From: Acidimicrobiaceae bacterium
Lineage (GTDB): Bacteria; Actinomycetota; Acidimicrobiia; Acidimicrobiales; RAAP-2
NCBI GenBank assembly: GCA_003162475.1
Contig: PMOI01000004.1
Span: 138,078 to 202,077, forward strand
Length of the DNA stretch: 64,000 nucleotides
Reading direction: 5' to 3'
Position numbers and translations under genes: made by a program. Under the pieces are notes generated by a model. That model did not search any database. It was not told where the DNA came from and saw nothing but the letters and a program-made list of their open reading frames with translations. Shown one piece after another: positions 58,712 to 64,000 of this stretch (within the stretch, counting starts at the first letter, position 1; the number at the start of each line of letters is the position of its first letter).

Positions 58712-59558
58712 GGACCGCCTCGACGTTCGTAAGACCTACAAACTCCTCATCAACGGCGCGTTCCCGCGCTCGGAGTCTGGTCGGAGCTACGAGGTCACCT
58801 CGGCGAAGGGCGAGTTCCTCGCCAACGTCGCGCAAGGTTCGCGTAAGGACGTGCGCGACGCGGTGGTCGCGGCGCGCGCGGCGCAGTCGAAGTGGTGGGC
58901 TCAGAGCGCGTACAACCGCGGTCAGGTCATCTATCGACTCGCCGAGATGGCTGAGTCGCGACGCGACGAACTGGCCGAGCACGTCCGACTGGGCGAGGGG
59001 CTCGCCTCGAAGAAGGCGAAGGTCAGCGTGTCGAGAGCGATCGACCGGATCGTCTGGTACGCGGGGTGGACCGACAAGATCGCGCAGATTCTCGGCTCGT
59101 CGAATCCCGTCGCCGGTCCCTTCTTCAACTTCTCGGTGCCCGCACCGAGCGGTGTCGTGGGCGTGCTGGCTGAGCAGGACTCGTCGCTCGAGGCGTTCGT
59201 TAACGCGGTACTCGCACCGATCGCGGTTGGCAACACCGTCGTCGCCGTGGCCAGCGAGAAGCGTCCGACCCCCGCCGTGTTGCTCGGTGAGATGACCGCG
59301 ACCGCGGACTTTCCCGCGGGTCTCCTTAACATCGTGACTGGCTTCACCGGCGAGGTCGCGCCCACGCTCGCGTCCCACGAGGACGTCGACGGGATTGATC
59401 TAACGGGCGTCGACGAAGCGTTCGCCGATGAACTCGCGCAGCTGGCTGCCGGTTCCATCAAGCGCGTCCTTCGGCCAGGTCCGAGCGAGGACGCGTCACT
59501 TCGTCGACTTCGCGCCTTCGTCGAGATCTCAACCGTGTGGCACACGATCGGACAGTGA
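58704..59558 (+). CDS. Truncated ALDH-like protein without the catalytic half
   Basis: The 284-residue product matches the N-terminal cofactor-binding half of ALDHs: YKLLINGAFPRSESGRSYEV, VSRAIDRIVWYAGWTDKI, VPAPSGVVGVLAEQDSSLEA, and FPAGLLNIVTGFTGEVAP. Then, where an active enzyme has LELGGK and the Cys nucleophile, it ends with KRVLRPGPSEDASLRRLRAF. No catalytic Glu or Cys is visible. It overlaps both neighbours and keeps an intact frame, so it is not a simple pseudogene; it may be a partner or regulator of the preceding ALDH. Similar small ALDH-like proteins occur beside deoC in other actinobacteria, to my memory. Confidence 0.85.
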   Translation: MSEDRLDVRKTYKLLINGAFPRSESGRSYEVTSAKGEFLANVAQGSRKDVRDAVVAARAAQSKWWAQSAYNRGQVIYRLAEMAESRRDELAEHVRLGEGLASKKAKVSVSRAIDRIVWYAGWTDKIAQILGSSNPVAGPFFNFSVPAPSGVVGVLAEQDSSLEAFVNAVLAPIAVGNTVVAVASEKRPTPAVLLGEMTATADFPAGLLNIVTGFTGEVAPTLASHEDVDGIDLTGVDEAFADELAQLAAGSIKRVLRPGPSEDASLRRLRAFVEISTVWHTIGQ

Positions 59559-60376
59559 TGACGAATCCCTACGAACTTGCCCAACTCGCCGCGAACGAAC
59601 TTCGAGAGAAGAGCGGTGTCGATCGCTACGACGTCGCGGTCATCTTGGGGTCAGGTTGGAGAGAAGGCGCCGCCGCGCTCGGCACGCCGTCGAGCGTCGT
59701 GACGACGACGTCACTCAGTGGCTTCGTCGCGCCGACCGTTGCCGGCCACGCGGGGCAGATTCTTTCACTCGACATGGGCGGCGTGAGCGTCGCCCTGGTG
59801 GCCGGACGCGTGCACCTCTACGAAGGTCACACGGCGGACCAGGTCGTGCATCCAGTGCGCACGGTCATCGCGGCTGGCGCCAAGAAGGTGGTCCTTACGA
59901 ACGCCTGCGGCGGGCTCGAACTCATGGTGAGGCCTGGCAACGTCGCCGTCATCCGTGACCACATCAACTTCACCGGCACGTCACCAATGGAGGGCGCGCC
60001 GCCGCCCGAAGGTTACGGTTCGAGGTTCGTGGACCTCACCGATCTCTACAGCGCACGGCTGCGGGGTGTCGTGCACGCTACCGTCGCCGATCTGCACGAG
60101 GGCGTCTACTTCGGCTTTCGTGGGCCGCACTACGAGACGCCCGCCGAGATCGAGATGGCGCGCACGCTCGGCGCCACGCTCGTGGGCATGTCCACGGTGC
60201 TCGAGGCGATTGCGGCTCGACACCTGGACGCCGAGGTGCTGGGACTCAGTTTGGTCTCGAACTTCGCCGCGGGCGTGTCGACGGACCCGTTGAATCACCT
60301 CGAGGTACTCGAGGCCGGCCATTCGGCCGCCGCGTCCCTGGGGGCGCTGTTGGCCCAGATACTTCCAGTCTTGTGA
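59558..60376 (+). CDS. Purine nucleoside phosphorylase (trimeric, class II type)
   Basis: The 272-residue enzyme splits inosine and guanosine (and deoxy forms) with phosphate into base and (deoxy)ribose 1-phosphate. Visible blocks are VILGSGWREGA, GRVHLYEGHTADQV, TNACGGLELMVRPG, GVYFGFRGPHYETPAEIEM with the Glu/Met purine-site residues, and LVSNFAAGVS with the catalytic Asn of the family. It begins at the A of the preceding TGA and overlaps the mutase gene by 4 bases. Confidence 0.94.
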   Translation: MTNPYELAQLAANELREKSGVDRYDVAVILGSGWREGAAALGTPSSVVTTTSLSGFVAPTVAGHAGQILSLDMGGVSVALVAGRVHLYEGHTADQVVHPVRTVIAAGAKKVVLTNACGGLELMVRPGNVAVIRDHINFTGTSPMEGAPPPEGYGSRFVDLTDLYSARLRGVVHATVADLHEGVYFGFRGPHYETPAEIEMARTLGATLVGMSTVLEAIAARHLDAEVLGLSLVSNFAAGVSTDPLNHLEVLEAGHSAAASLGALLAQILPVL

Positions 60377-62025
60377 ACCCGTCACTGCGTGACGACGTCG
60401 TCGCGTGGATGGCTCTCGACCCCGACGAGAACGATCGCCGGACCCTTTCGGACTTGCTCGACGCGGACAACGAGATCGAACTCGAGCGTCGTTTCGCGGC
60501 GCCCTTGACCTTTGGCACCGCCGGTCTTCGTGGTCCCGAGATGGCGGGGCCCGCCGGCATGAATCGCGCGACGGTACGTCGGGCCACCCAGGGCGTGCTC
60601 GCGTGGCTGGACGAGATCGGCGTGGACGCGAAGCGCGGTGTCGTCGTCGGTCGCGACGCGCGACGCGGTTCGGAGACCTTCAACGACGAAGTCGTCCGGG
60701 TCCTACTCGGCGCGGGTGCGGTTGTCTTCGAGCTGCCTTCGCCACTGCCGACCCCCTTCGTGCCGTACTGCGTGAAGGCCCTCAACGCCGCGGCGGGCGT
60801 GATGATCACCGCGAGCCACAACCCGCCGCAGGACAACGGCTACAAGCTCTACGCGCCCGACGGGGCGCAGATCATCCCTCCCGACGACGAGATCGTCGAG
60901 CGCCACGCGCGTAACGCCGGCCCGGCGACCTTGGCCGACCGCTCGGCGCCGGGCCACACCACCGTGGCGTCATCGCTCCTCGACGAGTACCGCGCACACT
61001 TCCTCGGACGCTTTCGAGTCGACGGGGGGAGTGACCTGCGGATCACGTACACGCCGCTGCACGGCGTCGGTGGCGAAACGATGATGAGCCTGTTCGCTGA
61101 CGCTGGCTACGCGAACGTCACGCCCGTCTCCTCACAGTTCAAGCCCGACGGCTCGTTTCCCACGCTGCCCTTCCCCAATCCCGAAGAGCCCGGCGCACTC
61201 GAACTCGCGATTGAAACAGCCGACGACTCGAACTCGGCGCTCATCATCGCCAACGACCCCGACGCCGATCGCCTGGGAGCCGCGGCGAGGACCGACGAGG
61301 GTTGGCATCTTCTTCGCGGTGACGAGATCGGTTGGCTCTTGGCGTCGGCGTTACTCGACGAGATTGGTGCCGCACAGCAGATGGTTGCCACGACCATCGT
61401 GTCCTCCACGATGCTCGAGAAGATGGCGAACGCGTCGGGTGTCGCTTGTGCCACGACGTTGACGGGCTTCAAGTGGATCGCGCGGGCTGCCGGCAGGGGT
61501 GTCTTGGGTTTTGGCTACGAGGAGGCGCTGGGCTTTGCCGTCGACGCACGCGTCGCCGACAAGGACGGCCTGTCCGCGGCACTCGCCCTGTCACGCCTGG
61601 CGCACGACCTCTCGCTGAAGGGTCAATCGGTGCTCGATCGACTCGACGAACTCGAAACGCGCTTCGGCGTGCACGCGACGTCGCAACTCGCACTTCGCGC
61701 TGCTGGCCCCGAGGGTCCCGCACTCATACGAAGGGTCGTGGCGGAGCTGGGTGCCGCGCCGCCGACGATGCTCGGGACGTTGTCCGTGCGCGAGGTCGTC
61801 GATCTCAACGATGGTTGGCGCGGGCTTCAGCCGACCGAAGGGCTGTTCTTCGGCCTCGGAGAGTGGGGACGGGTCATCGTGCGTCCGTCGGGAACCGAAC
61901 CCAAGGTCAAGGCCTACGTGGAAGTGACGCCGCCCCAAGAAGGTTCGATCGCCGGTCAGCGCGCGCTCGGTGCCGAGTTGACGCGCGCCGTAACTGCGAG
62001 CCTCTCGTCGTTACTGCGTTTCTAG
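60373..62025 (+). CDS. Alpha-D-phosphohexomutase family enzyme (phosphopentomutase/PGM2-like)
   Basis: The 550-residue product has the four family sites: phosphoserine TASHNPPQDNGYK, Mg2+ loop IANDPDADRLGAA, substrate loop FGYEEALGF and phosphate-binding RPSGTEPKVKAYVE. Length and FGTAGLRGPEMAG opening fit the PGM2/phosphopentomutase-type group. In this cluster its role is likely conversion of ribose 1-phosphate and deoxyribose 1-phosphate to the 5-phosphates, replacing DeoB, but phosphoglucomutase activity is also possible. GTG overlaps the stop of the phosphorylase gene; the 3' end overlaps the convergent adenosine deaminase gene by 15 bases. Confidence 0.93.
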   Translation: MNPSLRDDVVAWMALDPDENDRRTLSDLLDADNEIELERRFAAPLTFGTAGLRGPEMAGPAGMNRATVRRATQGVLAWLDEIGVDAKRGVVVGRDARRGSETFNDEVVRVLLGAGAVVFELPSPLPTPFVPYCVKALNAAAGVMITASHNPPQDNGYKLYAPDGAQIIPPDDEIVERHARNAGPATLADRSAPGHTTVASSLLDEYRAHFLGRFRVDGGSDLRITYTPLHGVGGETMMSLFADAGYANVTPVSSQFKPDGSFPTLPFPNPEEPGALELAIETADDSNSALIIANDPDADRLGAAARTDEGWHLLRGDEIGWLLASALLDEIGAAQQMVATTIVSSTMLEKMANASGVACATTLTGFKWIARAAGRGVLGFGYEEALGFAVDARVADKDGLSAALALSRLAHDLSLKGQSVLDRLDELETRFGVHATSQLALRAAGPEGPALIRRVVAELGAAPPTMLGTLSVREVVDLNDGWRGLQPTEGLFFGLGEWGRVIVRPSGTEPKVKAYVEVTPPQEGSIAGQRALGAELTRAVTASLSSLLRF

Positions 62026-63111
62026 ACTCCGCAGCGCCGCGTACCCGGGCTTGATGACGTTGTTGATCATCGCCAGGCGCTGATCGAACTCGTAGAAGGT
62101 ACTCTTCGCGGCGTTGAGGGTCAGCCACTCCATGTCGTTCAACGTCCAGCCAAAGGTGTTGGCGCACGTCTCGAACTCGCCGCTCAGCGTGATGCCGCTC
62201 ATCAAGCGGTTGTCCGTGTTCAACGTGACGCGAAAGCGCAGTCGCTTGAGTAAGTCAATGGGGTGGGTGGCGATCGAGGTCGCGGCGCCGGTGTGGACGT
62301 TCGAAGTGGGACAGACCTCGAGGGGGATCCTTCGGTCGCGTACGTAGTTCGCGAGTCGACCTAGTTCGTAGTGGCCGTCGACCTCGTGGATGTCGTCGAC
62401 AATGCGCACGCCGTGGCCGAGTCGCTCCGCGTTGCAGAACTGAACGGCCTCCCAGATCGAGGGGAGTCCGAAGGCTTCGCCGGCGTGGATCGTCAAGTGG
62501 AAGTCCTCGCGCTGGATGAGGTGAAAGGCGCGCAGGTGATCGGTCGGGCGAAAGCCGTCCTCGGGACCGGCGATGTCGAAACCGCAGACACCTTCGTCAC
62601 GAAAACTCACCGCGAGTTCGGCGATGCGCTCACTGAGACGCTCCTGGCGCATGGCCGAGAGAATGGTGCGAACGACGATGCGGTGTCCCTCGTTGGCGGC
62701 CTCTTTGGTGCCGAGGGCGAAGCCGTCGAGAACAGCGCGCACGACTCGGGGCAGGGTGAGGCCGGCGTTGAGGTGCAGCTCGGGCGCGAAACGCACCTCG
62801 GCGTAGACGACGCCGTCGCGAGCCAGGTCGATCGCGCACTCGGCGGCGACGCGCTCCAACTGGTCGCGCGTCTGCATGACCGCGATGGTGTGCGCGAAAC
62901 CTTCGAGGTAGCGAACGAGGTCACTGCCCGGGGCGTCCACGATGAACCAGCGTTTAAGTTCGTCGGCGTCCGACGTCGGCAGACCTTGGTAGTTGTTCTC
63001 CCTGGCGAGTTCGAGGACCGTCTCGGGTCGAAGTCCGCCGTCGAGGTGTTCGTGCAAAAGCACCTTCGGTGCTCGCTTGATCGTCTCGAGGGTTAGATCA
63101 GTACTTGCCAT
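62011..63111 (-). CDS. add: Adenosine deaminase
   Basis: The 366-residue zinc hydrolase converts adenosine and deoxyadenosine to inosine forms. Zinc and catalytic sites: HEHLDGGLRPET (first His pair), HAGEAFGLPSIWEAV with His and catalytic Glu, RLGHGVRI (His), and LEVCPTSNVHTGA with LNTDNRLMSG (Asp). ATG 63111 has TAGCCT 6 bases upstream. It is convergent to the mutase gene and 75 bases downstream of thymidine phosphorylase on the same strand, with its own promoter. Confidence 0.95.
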   Translation of the reverse strand: MASTDLTLETIKRAPKVLLHEHLDGGLRPETVLELARENNYQGLPTSDADELKRWFIVDAPGSDLVRYLEGFAHTIAVMQTRDQLERVAAECAIDLARDGVVYAEVRFAPELHLNAGLTLPRVVRAVLDGFALGTKEAANEGHRIVVRTILSAMRQERLSERIAELAVSFRDEGVCGFDIAGPEDGFRPTDHLRAFHLIQREDFHLTIHAGEAFGLPSIWEAVQFCNAERLGHGVRIVDDIHEVDGHYELGRLANYVRDRRIPLEVCPTSNVHTGAATSIATHPIDLLKRLRFRVTLNTDNRLMSGITLSGEFETCANTFGWTLNDMEWLTLNAAKSTFYEFDQRLAMINNVIKPGYAALRSLETQ

Positions 63112-63117
63112 CGAACA

Positions 63118-63123
63118 AGGCTA
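63118..63123 (-). promoter_or_regulatory. -10 box of leaderless promoter for adenosine deaminase
   Basis: Minus-strand TAGCCT, 6 bases, ATG at 63111. Confidence 0.5.
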
Positions 63124-63185
63124 GCCAGAGGCGACGGAAACGCAAGTGGTGACGACTTCACCACGAGGCCGCTTGGCTGCGGGCG

Positions 63186-64000
63186 CTACTCGGTGATGAG
63201 ATCGAGTAACAGAGACGACGGCGCGGGCGCTTCGCTCCCTAGTTCGACCGCGTGGGCTATCGTCACGCGACCGACGGCCAAATGAGCTTCGTCGTCCGCG
63301 TGTAACGCGAACAGTGGCTGGCCCTTTTCGACGCGGTCACCTTCGCGCACCAGACAGGTCACGCCGGCCGTCGCGCTGACGGGATCTTCCTTGCGGGCTC
63401 GACCCGCGCCAAGGCGCCAGGCCGTGACGCCGACGGCCAGTGCGTCGATCGAGGTGACGACGCCGTCACTTTGCGCGACGACGTCCTCGCGTAGTGCCGC
63501 GAGGGGCATCGCGAAGTCGGGGTCGCCGCCCTGCGCTCGAATCATCCGCTCGAAGACCTCGTACGCCGAGCCGTCGTCCAACTTCTCACCCGGGTTCACG
63601 TCGAGACCGACGAGTTCGGTCATGAGTGTCGCGAGGGCGACCGTGAGCTCGCGTACGTCGCTCGGTCCGCCACCGCGAAGTACGGCAATCGCTTCGGTGA
63701 CTTCGAGGGCGTTGCCTACGGCGTGGCCCAGCGGCACGTCCATCGACGTCAGTTGGGCGACGGTTTTGACCCCGTGCGCGCGACCGAGCCCCACCATTGT
63801 CGTGGCGAGTTCTCTTGCGCGGGCCACGTCCTTGATGAAGGCGCCGCGACCGACCTTGACGTCGAGCACCAGCGCCTCGGTGCCCTCGGCGATCTTCTTC
63901 GACATGATCGACGACGAGATGAGTGCGATGGACTCGACGGTGGCGGTGACGTCGCGTAACGCGTAGAGCTTGCGGTCGACGGGCGCGAGTCCGGACCCCG
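63186..64000 (-). CDS. deoA: Thymidine/pyrimidine-nucleoside phosphorylase, C-terminal part (start outside window)
   Basis: The reading frame is open to the window edge. It reads PVDRKLYALRDVTATVES, then SSSIMSKKIAEGTEALVLD and VKVGRGAFIKDVARARELA, the core of the family, and continues to a C-terminal PYNP domain (about the last 85 residues, SDGVVTSIDALAVG to the end). The enzyme splits thymidine, deoxyuridine or uridine with phosphate. The N-terminal about 160 residues, including the alpha domain, lie beyond base 64000. It fits the nucleoside catabolism group. Confidence 0.94.
   Translation of the reverse strand, partial: GSGLAPVDRKLYALRDVTATVESIALISSSIMSKKIAEGTEALVLDVKVGRGAFIKDVARARELATTMVGLGRAHGVKTVAQLTSMDVPLGHAVGNALEVTEAIAVLRGGGPSDVRELTVALATLMTELVGLDVNPGEKLDDGSAYEVFERMIRAQGGDPDFAMPLAALREDVVAQSDGVVTSIDALAVGVTAWRLGAGRARKEDPVSATAGVTCLVREGDRVEKGQPLFALHADDEAHLAVGRVTIAHAVELGSEAPAPSSLLLDLITE

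Noticed and set aside
1..64000. CRISPR arrays, insertion sequences, prophage or integrase genes
   Set aside because: No spaced repeat array, transposase or phage protein was seen; gene order and composition look like ordinary chromosome throughout.

Overview
The window is 64 kb of GC-rich (roughly 60% by eye), densely coded chromosome from a high-GC Gram-positive bacterium, most likely Actinomycetota of the class Acidimicrobiia. The pointers are the gene families (RecA, RimO-PgsA-CinA, TypA, a DUF3048 protein with a poly-Thr linker, an S53 peptidase, secreted propellers with paired-Cys SCPS repeats), an actinobacterial-type SOS box at recA, and many genes starting directly at a TAnnnT -10 box with no leader. 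No insertion sequence, prophage, CRISPR array or rRNA was seen. Two tRNA-Ser genes (UGA and GCU) are present. About 65 protein genes fill nearly all of the DNA, often with 1-4 bp overlaps.

Layout. 1-5142: end of a kdp potassium-transport operon (kdpB end, kdpC, an orphan DUF4118 sensor-domain protein, kdpD, kdpE); KdpD has Tyr in place of the phosphoacceptor His. 5225-7896: pirin, an ArsB/NhaD-type permease and a histidine phosphatase. 8250-12295: phosphosulfolactate synthase (ComA family), VOC protein, acyl-CoA-ligase-type enzyme and acyltransferase 3, a possible uncharacterised pathway. 12412-22106: ClC channel, acetyltransferases, DUF3048 protein, SRPBCC proteins, alpha/beta hydrolase, agmatinase-family enzyme, PLP decarboxylase, PheA and an SDR whose only sensible start is ATT. 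22227-26193: tRNA-Ser(UGA), typA, two unrecognised overlapping genes and two small proteins. 26203-32789: secreted GH-like protein, sedolisin (S53), DUF4395 protein, TauE-type exporter and Nudix hydrolase. 32786-35291: polar amino-acid ABC importer. 35449-39986: tRNA-Ser(GCU), rimO, pgsA, cinA and an EstB-type serine hydrolase. 40102-47189: Cys-repeat propeller, recA, a Baeyer-Villiger-type monooxygenase, a hexapeptide acyltransferase, an MFS exporter and serB. 47263-50383: ferredoxin plus two tandem cytochromes P450, then two small proteins. 50501-56221: Xaa-Pro aminopeptidase, enoyl-CoA hydratase, GNAT, bioY and rfbA/rfbB/rfbC. 56256-64000: nucleoside salvage and catabolism (deoC, ALDH, a truncated ALDH, purine nucleoside phosphorylase, phosphopentomutase-like enzyme, adenosine deaminase, thymidine phosphorylase).

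How the genes work together. The last cluster forms a readable pathway: adenosine deaminase and the two phosphorylases free bases and (deoxy)ribose 1-phosphate, the mutase makes the 5-phosphate, DeoC cleaves deoxyribose 5-phosphate to glyceraldehyde 3-phosphate and acetaldehyde, and the aldehyde dehydrogenase oxidises the acetaldehyde. The ferredoxin and two P450s form a mono-oxygenation module lacking only a reductase. More than twenty starts in the window lie 6-7 bases after a TAnnnT hexamer. I used this spacing to choose several starts and to support two small proteins.
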